The notes beneath the pieces are model-generated. The model worked only from the letters and a program-made list of their open reading frames with translations, had not been told where the DNA came from and searched no databases. The position numbers were made by a program, and so were the translations under genes. Source: Lentzea jiangxiensis (lineage in GTDB: Bacteria; Actinomycetota; Actinomycetes; Mycobacteriales; Pseudonocardiaceae). From it: DNA of 64,000 nt. Shown here one piece after another: positions 40,025 through 48,716 of this stretch (the stretch's first letter is position 1; each line of letters begins with the position of its first letter). The stretch spans positions 62,001-126,000 of the forward strand of contig NZ_FNIX01000005.1 in assembly GCF_900104175.1 (NCBI RefSeq), in the 5' to 3' direction.

Positions 40025-41023
40025 TCACTGCAGGCGCCGGTGCAGCGACGTCTCGCCCGCACGCCAGGACGACAGCAGGTGGTTCGCGAGGCGTTCCTCC
40101 AGCAGTTCCGTCGCCTGGATGCCGAACACCACGTCCGGCTTGAGCTCGGGCTCCTGCTCCAGCAACGAGTCGATGACGTCGCGGCGCATGATCTGCTCGT
40201 GCACGGCGTCGGCCTCGATGTGCTCGGTGAAGAACTCGATGCAGCGGGGGTCGGCCTCCAGGCGGGCCAGCGCCTGCGCCATCCGGTGCGCACTGGGCGC
40301 CGTGGTGATCTCGGCGGCGGCGAAGTGCCCGACCAGGGCGCCCCGCAGTGAGCGGTGCAGCCCGAACAGCGACATCATGTTCACGATCGCGATGGCCGGA
40401 GCCGGCACGTCGTCGAGGTAGGACAGGTACTCCGACGACATCCCGGCGCCCTCGAGCAGGTCCGCGTAGAGGCGGGAGTGCATCCGGTCGGCCTTGCCGC
40501 CGCCGAACTCGTCGAACTCGACCGCGACCAGTGCCGCCTTCGCCTTGCCGCGCAGCCGGGGGATCACCCACGCGTGCGGGTCGGCCTCCTTGTGGTGGTA
40601 GACCGACCTGTGCGCGAAGTACTCGCGCATCTCCTCCCAGGTGCCGTCGTCGCGCAGGTGGTGCGACACGCCGGTGCCGGGGACGTGCTCCACCAGCAAC
40701 GCCTCCAGCGCCGTGTCGAGGTCGCCGCCGCCCTCCACCTCGGCCCGCAGCACGCCCAGGAACGCGTGCTCGACCTGCGCTCGCAGCCTCAGCAGGTCCG
40801 GGTCCCACTCCCAGTCCGGGTCCACGCCGTCGAAGCCGCCGTAGTGCAGCTCGTAGAGGACGTGCAGCGCGATGGTCAGGTCCTCGCCGAACGGGTCGGC
40901 GGCGGCGAAGGGGATCGGCCTGCCGCGTTCGCCGTTCAGGGCGTCGATCACGGCCTCGGACAGTTGCCCGCGGGGCGAGGGAAGTTTCACCTGGGTGTCA
41001 TACCCGCCGTCCGACGAGGTCAT
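40025..41023 (-). CDS. Haem-oxygenase-like diiron oxidase candidate (iron-containing redox enzyme family)
   Basis: The 332-residue all-helical protein has acidic/His pairs as expected for a haem-oxygenase-like diiron fold: IALHVLYELHYGGF, EMREYFAHRSVYHHKEADPHAW, VEFDEFGGGKADRMHSRLY and FFTEHIEADAVHEQI. This family includes N-oxygenases and decarboxylating or C-C cleaving oxidases acting on amino acids or fatty acids, so an oxidative small-molecule step is likely. The ATG at 41023 is chosen; GTG 40990 is an alternative. It overlaps the YbdK-like gene upstream by 26 bases, so ligase and oxidase are coupled. Confidence 0.8.
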   Translation of the reverse strand: MTSSDGGYDTQVKLPSPRGQLSEAVIDALNGERGRPIPFAAADPFGEDLTIALHVLYELHYGGFDGVDPDWEWDPDLLRLRAQVEHAFLGVLRAEVEGGGDLDTALEALLVEHVPGTGVSHHLRDDGTWEEMREYFAHRSVYHHKEADPHAWVIPRLRGKAKAALVAVEFDEFGGGKADRMHSRLYADLLEGAGMSSEYLSYLDDVPAPAIAIVNMMSLFGLHRSLRGALVGHFAAAEITTAPSAHRMAQALARLEADPRCIEFFTEHIEADAVHEQIMRRDVIDSLLEQEPELKPDVVFGIQATELLEERLANHLLSSWRAGETSLHRRLQ

Positions 41024-41984
41024 GCACGAGCCGGAGCTCACCACGGGCCTCCAGCGCCGGCGTCACGTGCTCGACCAGCGCCTCGAGCAACGCGGTCGCG
41101 GGCACCCTGCGCTCGCGCCACGGGTCGACCGCCACGCCGTCCAGGCCGTACCGGGAAGCCGTCCAGACGGCCGCCGCGCACACGTCGTCACGCACCGGCG
41201 TCGGTTCCCCTCCCTGGGACGCCACCTGGACGAGAGCACGCGACAGGGCCGCGAGCAGCACCGCGTCCTCGACGGTCGGCGCCGCGTCCGCGACCCGGAA
41301 CTCCACGGTCGGCAGCTTCGGCGACAGCCTGATGAGCCAGAACGACTGGGCCTCGTCCACCAGGGTCCCGCACGCGACCATCCGCGCGACCTGCGCGTCG
41401 TAGTCCGCCGCACCGGTGAAGACCGGCGGCACGCCCGAGCCGGGGAAGCGCGACTGCTGCACCATCCGCCAGCTCGCGTAGCCGTTGTCCGGGGAGTTCG
41501 CCGACAGCGCGAGCAGCGTGGGCAGCCAGGGGCGGACGTGGTTCAGCACCCGCACGGCCGTCTCCCGGTCGGGGACGCCGACGTGGACGTGGCACCCGCA
41601 GGCCTCGTAGTCCTCGACGACGCCCGCGTAGGTGTCCAGGACCCGGCCGAAGCGGGGGTTCTCGCGGCTCACGACCTGCTGCTCCGACGGTTCCGGCGGG
41701 GTGCCGCGGGAGAGCAGCGCGAGGCCTTCCTCGCCGGCCGCCTTCGCGAGCGCCTCGCGGGCCTGCCGCAACGCGTCACCCAGATCGGTGACAGAGGTGC
41801 ACGGACCCGTCGCCGCCTCGACCTGCGTGCCGGCCAGCTCGGCGTGGAACTTGGTCAGTTCCGTGTCCTGCACACGCGCCAGCACGGCGCCGGCACGCAC
41901 CGAGGTGCGTCCGGACGCCGTGTCGACGAGCAGGAACTCTTCTTCGACACCAATGGTGTCAGCGCACTGCGGCACGCTTGCCAA
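40998..41984 (-). CDS. Carboxylate-amine ligase, YbdK/GCS2 family
   Basis: This 328-residue enzyme belongs to the glutamate-cysteine ligase 2 superfamily. It has TIGVEEEFLLVD at the N-terminus (metal-binding EEE), AGTQVEAATGPC, EACGCHVHVGVPD and KLPTVEFRVADAAPTVEDAV. Members join an amino acid carboxylate to an amine with ATP. It is shorter than EgtA/GshA and resembles YbdK. The start is uncertain: TTG 41984 has GGGAG upstream; GTG 41975 is close. It overlaps DUF4383 upstream and the diiron oxidase downstream, suggesting a ligase-oxidase pathway. Confidence 0.85.
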   Translation of the reverse strand: MASVPQCADTIGVEEEFLLVDTASGRTSVRAGAVLARVQDTELTKFHAELAGTQVEAATGPCTSVTDLGDALRQAREALAKAAGEEGLALLSRGTPPEPSEQQVVSRENPRFGRVLDTYAGVVEDYEACGCHVHVGVPDRETAVRVLNHVRPWLPTLLALSANSPDNGYASWRMVQQSRFPGSGVPPVFTGAADYDAQVARMVACGTLVDEAQSFWLIRLSPKLPTVEFRVADAAPTVEDAVLLAALSRALVQVASQGGEPTPVRDDVCAAAVWTASRYGLDGVAVDPWRERRVPATALLEALVEHVTPALEARGELRLVHDLVGRRV

Positions 41985-42399
41985 GCGCCACTCCCAGTCC
42001 GATCATGCCGACGCCGAGCACGAAGTGCAGCCAGTCGTCAGCGGTGTTGAGGGGGACGAAGTTGGCGTCGCTCGTCTTGTCGATCACCAGGCCGTACAGC
42101 CACAGCACGAGGTAGATCGCACCGCCGCCGATCAGGTACGCCCGCGCGCCCGCAGCCGTGCGCGCCATCAGGAAACCCGCGACACCGAACAGCAGGTGCA
42201 CGATGTTGTGCAGGATCGACACCATGAAAACGCCGAGCAGCATCGCGCCGGACTCGTGACCCGCGAAGGTCATCCGGTCGTAGCCGGTCGTGACGCCGGG
42301 GATGAAGCCCAGCACACCGACCAGCGCGAACACCGCGGCCACGGCTAACGCGGCCTGTTGGACCTTCGTGCGGGTAGCGACATCGACCATCGGACTCAC
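41959..42399 (-). CDS. DUF4383 four-helix membrane protein
   Basis: The 146-residue protein has four membrane helices: LAVAAVFALVGVLGFIPG, ESGAMLLGVFMVSILHNIVHLLFGVAGFLM, ARAYLIGGGAIYLVLWLYGLV and WLHFVLGVGMIGLGVALG. HNIVHLLFG and DWLHF are the hallmark histidine segments of DUF4383. The family is of unknown function. It is the first gene of the coupled set with the ligase and diiron oxidase, so it may anchor or export, but no data support a specific role. Confidence 0.88.
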   Translation of the reverse strand: MSPMVDVATRTKVQQAALAVAAVFALVGVLGFIPGVTTGYDRMTFAGHESGAMLLGVFMVSILHNIVHLLFGVAGFLMARTAAGARAYLIGGGAIYLVLWLYGLVIDKTSDANFVPLNTADDWLHFVLGVGMIGLGVALGKRAAVR

Positions 42400-42482
42400 C
42401 TCGAGGTTTGGTCGTGAACGTGGTCGACCTGCGGCTACCCGGCGAAGGTAGGCGCAAACTCCCGCGGGGTATTCGTTCCGGC

Positions 42483-42881
42483 ATGGACGACAAGACGATC
42501 CAGGCGCTCGGCAAGCTCAGCGAGGCGCTGGAGACCACCGAACGGGCCCGCGGCCACCTCTACTCGTTCCACCAGCTCACCGGCCACGCCGACCTGATGC
42601 TCGACGAGGTGGTCTCGTTGTTGCGCGAGGCGGGCCACCACGAGCACGCCGACCGGGTCCAGCGGGACGTGCTCGGCCGCAACGTGCTGCCGGGCAAGTG
42701 GACCTTCGAGGTCGTCGAGCAGTACGAGGACACCTACTACGAGGTGTTCCGCGAGGCCGAGCGCGCCGCGCGCACCGACCTGGCGGGCGGGAAGCGCCAC
42801 GAGTTCGAGGCGCGGATGAAGCGCGAACGTCAGCGGCTCAGCGCGGCGGCGTACGCGGACAGGGACTCCCGGTCGGGCTGA
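42483..42881 (+). CDS. Conserved actinobacterial helical protein, unknown function
   Basis: The 132-residue protein starts MDDKTIQALGKLSEALETTERARGHLYSFHQLTGHADLMLDEV. It contains several His/Glu pairs in helices (HLYSFHQLTGHAD, REAGHHEHADRV), reminiscent of four-helix metal-binding folds but without a clear family. The ATG at 42483 lacks a good ribosome site. It is divergent from DUF4383, and its last 52 bases overlap the end of the LuxR-type gene on the other strand. Confidence 0.65.
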   Translation: MDDKTIQALGKLSEALETTERARGHLYSFHQLTGHADLMLDEVVSLLREAGHHEHADRVQRDVLGRNVLPGKWTFEVVEQYEDTYYEVFREAERAARTDLAGGKRHEFEARMKRERQRLSAAAYADRDSRSG

Positions 42882-45706
42882 CCCGTCTTCGCGATGAGCG
42901 AGGCGACGTGCTTCTCCACCGTGCGCGGCGAGATGTGCAGGCGCGTGCCGATGGCCTTGTTGCCCATCCGGTCGGCCAGCAGCACGAACACCTCGAACTC
43001 GCGCACCGTCACACCGTGCCCGCGCAGCTGCCGCGGGACCTGGTCCGTGCCCGTGCGGCGTTGCTGCACGGGCGCCCCGGCCTGCCTGAGCAGGCCGCGG
43101 CACGCCGACGCCACGGCGGTGTTGCCGGCCTGGTGGAAGTACTCCTCCGCCGACCGCAGCCACGTCACCGGATCGCCCCACCCGGCCGCCTCCGGTGCCA
43201 CCAGCCGCAGGCCCAGGTGCCGGGCCATCGGGTAGATCGCCGCGGCCTCCTGGGCACACCGGAACGCCTCCGCGGCCTCGGCGTGCCTGCCGTCGCGGCC
43301 GAGGAGCACGGCGCGCGCCAGCGAGGTGAACTGCCGGTTCCACCGCATCCCGGCGGCCGAGGCCGTGGTCTGCGCCTCGAAGTCGGGCCAGGAGAACCGG
43401 CCGTCCAGCACGCCGAGGAGCACGCGCATGCCGTGCGTGCCGGAGAGGTGGAACGTCGTGGGGTTCTGCGACTCCACGTCGAGCGCGCGGTCGAGCTCCG
43501 CCGCCGCCAGCGGGTGGTTCTCCTCGAGCAGCGCGCAGAACGCGCGGGCGAGCCCGAAGCAGAGCGAGTGCTCCTGCGCGCCGTTCTTCGCGACCGACTC
43601 GAACCTCCCGACGGCGTCGTCGGTCGCACCGCGGTCACCGCGGTGCGCGGCCAGCGTCGCCTTCGCCATCAGCAGGTAGCGGGTCAGCGCGTGGAAGCGC
43701 AGGCGGGTCGTGGTCCGCAGGCACCGGTCGATCTGCTCGGCCGCCACCGCGTAGTCGCCGGTCAGCACGTGCTGCAACGCGAGGATCGCGTCCACGTTGT
43801 GCGCCACCGTGATCGCGCCCGCCCGGCAGGCCTCGGCGTGCGTGCGGTCCAGGGAGGCCGTGGTGCCGTGCTGCAACCAGTCGTTGCCCGCCATGCGCAC
43901 CAACGCGTAGACGTGCTGGATCGGCATCCGGTGCGCATCCGCGAGTGACAGCGCCTTGCCGAAGCACGCGTTCGCCTCGTCCAGGTCCTGTTCGCGCGCG
44001 ATGATGCCGAGCAGCTGCCACGCCTCGCACGCCACCGTCGGCAGTCGCGCGCGATCCGCCGCCAGCGCCGCCTCCCTGGCGAGTCCCGCCGCGGACGAGA
44101 TCCGGTCCGGGCTCGGGATGTTCAGCGTCAGGTAGGCCGAGTTCACGTCCAGCTGCGCGGTCAGCTCGTCGGGGGCGTCCGGGCCGAGCAACGTCCGCGC
44201 GATGCGCACCTGCTCGACGCCCTCGGTGAACCAGCCCGCGGTGTAGGCCACCCTGGACAGTCGCGTGTGGAGCTTCGCGCGCCGCGAGGCGTCCAGGCCC
44301 TGCAGGCCCGCGACGTCCAGCGCGAAGGCCCGTTCGAAGTCACCGGTCTCGGCCAGCGCGGGGAGCAGCGTGTCGAGCACTTCGGCGCGCGCGGTGACGT
44401 CGTGCTCCAGCAACTGCTGCGCGCGGTCCAGCAAGGTGACGGCGGATCCCGCCGCGCCACCGGCCAGCGCGCGTCTGCCCGCCTCGGCGAACAGCAGCCC
44501 CGCCTGCGTCTGCGCTCCCGCGTCGAACCGCAGCTTCGCGACGAGCGGGCACCAGTCGCCGGGCAGTCCGGGGTGCAGCTCCTCGACCGCGTCGGCCGCG
44601 CGTTCCGACAGGTCCGCGCGTTCGGCAGGGGTGAGCTGGGCGAGCAACGCGTCCGCGGTGAGCGGGTGGCGGAACGCGTACCAGTCCGGCGCGGGCTCGT
44701 CCGGCGTCACGAGCTGCGCGGCCACGCCCGCGTGCAGGTGGCTGAGCAGCTCGCGGTCGTCCGTGCGGGTGACCTTCTGCACCACCGAGAGCGGGAACCT
44801 GTGCCCGAGCACCGCCGCGATGGACAGCACCTCACGGCCCTGCGGCCCCAGCCTGTCCGTGCGGTGCGCGACGCTGCGCACGAACGCCGCCGGCACCGGC
44901 AGCTTCAACTCTCCCAGCACCTGCCAGCCGTGCGCCCCGGAGACGAGCAGGCCGCCGCTCACCATGCCGTGCAGCAGTTCCTCGACGACGAAGGGGTTTC
45001 CGGCGCTGTCCGTCCACAGTCGATCGACGAGCTCCGCCGGGACGGCGGCGCTCTCCAGGCAGGCGGCCGTCATCTGCTCGACCTCGTCCTGCGACAACCG
45101 GTGCAGCTCCACGAGGCCACCGGAGCCGCGCTGCACCATCCGGCGCACGAGCTCCAGCGCGCTGCCGGGTTCGGTGCGGATCGTGGCGAGCAGCAGTACC
45201 GGCTGGTCTTCCAGGTTGTCCGCCAGGTACTCGATGACCGCGAGCGTCTCGGCGTCCGCCTCGTGCAGGTCCTCGAGGACGAGCAGGCACGGCGTCTTGC
45301 GCGCGACGGACGCCAGAAGCCTGAGCACCGCCTCGGCCAGCACGACGACCGACTCCGTCGTGGACGACGGGTCGTGCCACTCGGGGATCAGCGCGCCCAG
45401 CACGGGTTTGTACGGGCCCAGGGCGGAGTCGTCCGGCGGATCTCCGCGGAAGAGGCCGAGAAGTGCCTCCGCGATCGGGCGGAACGGCACCATCGGCCCG
45501 ATCGTCGTGCCACGGCCCTTGATCACGCGCATGCCGTCGTCGTAGGCGAGGCCCGCCGCGTACCGCGCGAGCCTGGACTTGCCGATGCCCGCCTCACCGG
45601 TGAGGAAGAGGGCACCGCCGCGGGACTCGCGCGTCCGGGAAAGTGCCCCGGTGACGGCCGCGATCTCGCGATCGCGGCCGACCACGTGGGACGCGCGGGT
45701 CTGCAT
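42830..45706 (-). CDS. Large LAL-type LuxR transcriptional regulator
   Basis: The 958-residue protein has an N-terminal AAA-like ATPase (GEAGIGKSRLARYAAG Walker A near 38, LLVLEDLHEADAETLAVIEYL Walker B), a long helical repeat region of tetratricopeptide-like helices (about 400-880) and a C-terminal LuxR helix-turn-helix (TVREFEVFVLLADRMGNKAIGTRLHISPRTVEKHVASLIAKTG). LAL regulators commonly activate sugar use or natural-product clusters. It lies 71 bases downstream of the candidate lanthipeptide precursor on the same strand and may be expressed with the lanM operon or control it. Confidence 0.93.
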   Translation of the reverse strand: MQTRASHVVGRDREIAAVTGALSRTRESRGGALFLTGEAGIGKSRLARYAAGLAYDDGMRVIKGRGTTIGPMVPFRPIAEALLGLFRGDPPDDSALGPYKPVLGALIPEWHDPSSTTESVVVLAEAVLRLLASVARKTPCLLVLEDLHEADAETLAVIEYLADNLEDQPVLLLATIRTEPGSALELVRRMVQRGSGGLVELHRLSQDEVEQMTAACLESAAVPAELVDRLWTDSAGNPFVVEELLHGMVSGGLLVSGAHGWQVLGELKLPVPAAFVRSVAHRTDRLGPQGREVLSIAAVLGHRFPLSVVQKVTRTDDRELLSHLHAGVAAQLVTPDEPAPDWYAFRHPLTADALLAQLTPAERADLSERAADAVEELHPGLPGDWCPLVAKLRFDAGAQTQAGLLFAEAGRRALAGGAAGSAVTLLDRAQQLLEHDVTARAEVLDTLLPALAETGDFERAFALDVAGLQGLDASRRAKLHTRLSRVAYTAGWFTEGVEQVRIARTLLGPDAPDELTAQLDVNSAYLTLNIPSPDRISSAAGLAREAALAADRARLPTVACEAWQLLGIIAREQDLDEANACFGKALSLADAHRMPIQHVYALVRMAGNDWLQHGTTASLDRTHAEACRAGAITVAHNVDAILALQHVLTGDYAVAAEQIDRCLRTTTRLRFHALTRYLLMAKATLAAHRGDRGATDDAVGRFESVAKNGAQEHSLCFGLARAFCALLEENHPLAAAELDRALDVESQNPTTFHLSGTHGMRVLLGVLDGRFSWPDFEAQTTASAAGMRWNRQFTSLARAVLLGRDGRHAEAAEAFRCAQEAAAIYPMARHLGLRLVAPEAAGWGDPVTWLRSAEEYFHQAGNTAVASACRGLLRQAGAPVQQRRTGTDQVPRQLRGHGVTVREFEVFVLLADRMGNKAIGTRLHISPRTVEKHVASLIAKTGQPDRESLSAYAAALSR

Positions 45707-45777
45707 GTCTGGACCCTAACGGTCCCGTGACGGTCTCCCTATCGGCTGCCCAGGCGTATTCGGGGGGAATAAGGCTG

Positions 45778-45966
45778 CTACACGACGCTCACGGTCGTGT
45801 CCGAGAGCGCCGGGGTGAGCGCCGTGAACGCGCCCACCGCGAGGGTCAGTCCCATCATCGCGCGCGCCCGTGCCCCCGCGGAGGTCTTCGGTTCGAGCTC
45901 CATCTCCCCGATCGCGTGCTCGGCCGCCTCGGGCTGGTCGGCCGTGCGGTGCAGGGACTCGTTCAT
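45778..45966 (-). CDS. Candidate cysteine-free RiPP precursor peptide coupled to LanM
   Basis: The 62-residue frame begins at ATG 45966, overlapping the lanM stop by ATGA. The first 35 residues are polar and acidic, with EMELEP near 21-26, resembling a leader. The end is hydrophobic with seven Ser/Thr (T41, T48, T51, S55, T57, T58, S60). A GA pair at 45-46 could be a double-glycine-type cleavage site, leaving the core FTALTPALSDTTVSVV. There is no Cys, so no normal lanthionine can form within the peptide. It is placed after the synthetase rather than before it. It may yield a dehydrated linear peptide, or it may be an accessory peptide. The call rests on context and composition. Confidence 0.55.
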   Translation of the reverse strand: MNESLHRTADQPEAAEHAIGEMELEPKTSAGARARAMMGLTLAVGAFTALTPALSDTTVSVV

Positions 45967-48572
45967 CGGGTGGACTCCTCTTCATCGGGGGGTGCTTGCA
46001 ACAGCAGGGCTGACGGCACCGCGAAACCTCGGCGCAGCAGGCCGTGGCCGATGCCGGCCAGGCCCGTGAGCAGTCCGGGCGACGGGACGCCGCCCGGGGT
46101 GGCGCACCGGGCGCCGTGCTCGTCCAGTGCCCCCAGCAGCAGCGCCGTGCGACGGGTCGCGGCGCTGGGGTGGTGCGCGGCCAGTGCCTCGACCACGCCG
46201 AGCTCGCCGTGGCAGAGACTCATGTCCCGCAACGGTTCCCTCGACGCCAGCAGACCGGCCAGGCGCTCGTCGTCGCGGGCGAGCGACACCCCGGCCAGAC
46301 CCGTGCACCAGCCGGTGTCGGTCGGGTCGAGGGCGTCGCTCTCCAGGAACGTCTGTGCGGCCACATGTGCATTCTCGTCGCCGGTCGCCGCCGCGTAACG
46401 CCGAAGCGCCCATCCGATTCCCGCATGGCCCCGGGCGAACCCATTCGTCCGGCAAATAGCGCCACGCAGGAGCGATGCGTAGTGGTCCGCCAGTTCCCGC
46501 GCCTCGGGCGTGCCCACGGCGAGCATCGCGGCCAGCGAGCCCGCTACACCGTCCACGAAGGTGAGCGACGTGTCCTCACGGGGCATCAGCGACACCGCTC
46601 GCGCCAGCAGCGAGGGGTCGAGGCCGAGCAGGGGCGTGAGGCGGGCCAGGCCGTAGCAGATGCCGCCGAGTCCGTGCACCCCGCCGCCCGCGGCCGACAC
46701 CAGTTCCGGCTCGGCGGCGAAGACCTCCAGCAGAGCGGGCAACGGCCGCACCGCGTCCCGGGCGAAGTCGACGTACCGCGCGGCACCCGTCAGCGCTCCC
46801 AGCTCCGCCAGGAACAGCGCCACACCCGTGTACCCGTTCGACAACCCGGCGCCGAGCGGCTGCACCGTCCAGTGCCGGTCGTCGACCAGTTCGAGCCCGA
46901 GCCAGTTGACGCGGTCCTCGCCCGTGACGGCGTGGGCGAGGATCTGGTCCGCGATCCCGCACGCCGCCACCAGCACCCGCGCCGGGTCCGGGTCGACCAG
47001 GGCGACGTGGCCTGGCACCGGGACGCCGCTGCGGTGCGACACCGGCTTCGACCGCGACGCCAGCAGCGCCCTGATCACCCACTGCTGGTCGTGCCGGTCC
47101 ACCTCGTTCATCGCGAGGACCTTGCGCGTCACCGCGTGCAGCCCGGGCTCCGGCAGCATCCCCGGCAGCCGGAGCCCGGACGCGGTCCACAGGTCGGTCG
47201 AGCCGGGCCTGCAGGTGAAGAGCGGCACGTCACCGCGCCACAGGTCCGAGACCTCGAACGGTACGAGCCGGTCGAGCAGCGGGTCGTCGACCACCAGCAC
47301 GGCGAACGCCAGGTCGCGGTCCAGGGCGTCGGCCAGCACGGACGGGTGCGTCGACTCGTCCAGCAACCGCGCGTACTGGCGCGTCGCGCGCGCCACGAAC
47401 CGCACCTCTTCGTCGGCGCACGCCCTGAAAAGCCGCAGCAGCTCGTCGCGATGGTCGACTATCGCGTCGTAGCCCGAGCGGAACCCTGCGAGCAGCGAGT
47501 CCTGGTAGTCGGCGGGCTCGGCCGGGATGCCGCCGAGCAGCGGCCTGTTCCTCGCCCCGGTGGAGGCGCGGGGTCGCCGGACGAGCCGCATCCGGTCGGT
47601 GCCGGCGTCGGCCCAGTCGACGACGTCCAACGGCGACAGCACGCCGTGGTCACCGCCGACGCCGGACACGTCCGCGACCCCGTTGTCGCCCAGCAGCACG
47701 TGGGGGAGCAGGGCCGTGCGGTGCACCGACCGCACGAGCGCGAGGACCGCGGGGTCGGTGTCCGGGCTCAGCGTCGGGTGGAACAGCGTCTCCACGTCCA
47801 CCAGCACCGGCTGGTCGCCGCACGCGATCAGGTTCTCGTAGTGCATGTCCGTGCCGTCGGCCGCGTAGAGCAGCGCCAGCAGGGCGCCGAGCCTGCGGTA
47901 GAACTCGGCGACCCCGGCGACGCCCGCGCACGGTTCGTGCTCGACGTGCTCGATCCAGCCGTAGCCGTCGCGGGCGAGCAGGCGCGGTGCCCGGAACGTG
48001 ATTCCAGTCCGCTGGGAAAGCCAGGCCAGCTGCTCGGTGAACCGCACGTGCAGGCCGATCGGGCGCGGCCGGTAGACGAGCTTCCGCCCGCGGTCGAAGG
48101 TCAGGACCGCCACGGTCCGCCCCTGCTGGTGGGCGTCGCCCTGACCGGTCTCGATCGACACGAGGGCACCGGGGTCGTGACCGTCGAAGAGGGTGCGGAC
48201 GATGTCCCCGCGGTCGCGCGTGTACCGCGACGACAGCTCGTGGTGGGTGGAAACGGCCTGCTCACAGGCCTGTGCGAGCAGCCGCGCCAGCACCGGGTAG
48301 CGGGTGAAGAGGCGGGAGAGGTCGAGCGTCCGGGTGAACTCGGTGAACCGCTCGGCGCTCGTCGCGGCGGTCAGGGTGCCGCGGACGGTGTGCAGCTCGA
48401 GCACGAGCGTGCGCGCCGCGATGGCCACGAGCCGCCGTCCGAGCTGCTCGGCGAACGCCGCGTCGAACGGCGGCGCCACCTCCGTGCGGGAGGCGTCTAT
48501 GAGCGGGCGCAACGCGTGGGCGAAGGCCGCTGTCCAGCTCTCACTGGTGCTGGTGTCGGCCGCTGAGGTCAC
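45963..48572 (-). CDS. Class II lanthipeptide synthetase LanM
   Basis: The 869-residue enzyme has both LanM domains. The dehydratase half (DUF4135) has DRGRKLVYRPRPIGLHVRFTEQLAWL, GYGWIEHVEH and ADGTDMHYENLIACGDQPVLVDVETLFHP. The LanC cyclase half has GLSNGYTGVALFLAELG, GGVHGLGGICYGLARL, GFARGHAGIGWALRRY and the zinc ligands: Cys of WCTG near residue 752, and Cys-His of LCHG near 786. It should therefore phosphorylate and eliminate Ser/Thr and be able to activate thiols. The start is GTG 48572. The only small gene coupled to it encodes a Cys-free peptide. No transporter or protease is adjacent. Confidence 0.93.
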   Translation of the reverse strand: MTSAADTSTSESWTAAFAHALRPLIDASRTEVAPPFDAAFAEQLGRRLVAIAARTLVLELHTVRGTLTAATSAERFTEFTRTLDLSRLFTRYPVLARLLAQACEQAVSTHHELSSRYTRDRGDIVRTLFDGHDPGALVSIETGQGDAHQQGRTVAVLTFDRGRKLVYRPRPIGLHVRFTEQLAWLSQRTGITFRAPRLLARDGYGWIEHVEHEPCAGVAGVAEFYRRLGALLALLYAADGTDMHYENLIACGDQPVLVDVETLFHPTLSPDTDPAVLALVRSVHRTALLPHVLLGDNGVADVSGVGGDHGVLSPLDVVDWADAGTDRMRLVRRPRASTGARNRPLLGGIPAEPADYQDSLLAGFRSGYDAIVDHRDELLRLFRACADEEVRFVARATRQYARLLDESTHPSVLADALDRDLAFAVLVVDDPLLDRLVPFEVSDLWRGDVPLFTCRPGSTDLWTASGLRLPGMLPEPGLHAVTRKVLAMNEVDRHDQQWVIRALLASRSKPVSHRSGVPVPGHVALVDPDPARVLVAACGIADQILAHAVTGEDRVNWLGLELVDDRHWTVQPLGAGLSNGYTGVALFLAELGALTGAARYVDFARDAVRPLPALLEVFAAEPELVSAAGGGVHGLGGICYGLARLTPLLGLDPSLLARAVSLMPREDTSLTFVDGVAGSLAAMLAVGTPEARELADHYASLLRGAICRTNGFARGHAGIGWALRRYAAATGDENAHVAAQTFLESDALDPTDTGWCTGLAGVSLARDDERLAGLLASREPLRDMSLCHGELGVVEALAAHHPSAATRRTALLLGALDEHGARCATPGGVPSPGLLTGLAGIGHGLLRRGFAVPSALLLQAPPDEEESTR

Positions 48573-48605
48573 GAGGGCCAACCTCGCACGCGCGGGCGCG
48601 GCGGC

Positions 48606-48667
48606 ACATGGGGACCAACCCCCCACATTTGCACCCGGACGCGAATATGGGGGAGCGCCACCCATGT
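48606..48667. promoter_or_regulatory. Two operators of identical 10-3-10 geometry in the lanM/regulator promoter
   Basis: Site 1: ACATGGGGAC-caa-CCCCCCACAT (48606-48628). Site 2: ATATGGGGGA-gcg-CCACCCATGT (48645-48667). All four half-sites fit A[CT][AG]TGGGGxx with one change. The centres are 39 bp apart. They lie between divergent lanM (48572) and the XRE/NB-ARC regulator (48717) and probably bind that regulator as two dimers. Confidence 0.65.
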
Positions 48668-48716
48668 CCCCCCGCCCGGTTCGTCCGAGACTCGGTGTCC
48701 AAGGGAGGGAAAGGGC

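Noticed and set aside
45716..45985. 89-codon minus-strand ORF overlapping the candidate precursor
   Set aside because: It is an Arg/Gly-rich alternative frame without coupling to lanM; the 62-codon frame has the ATGA overlap and a leader-like composition.
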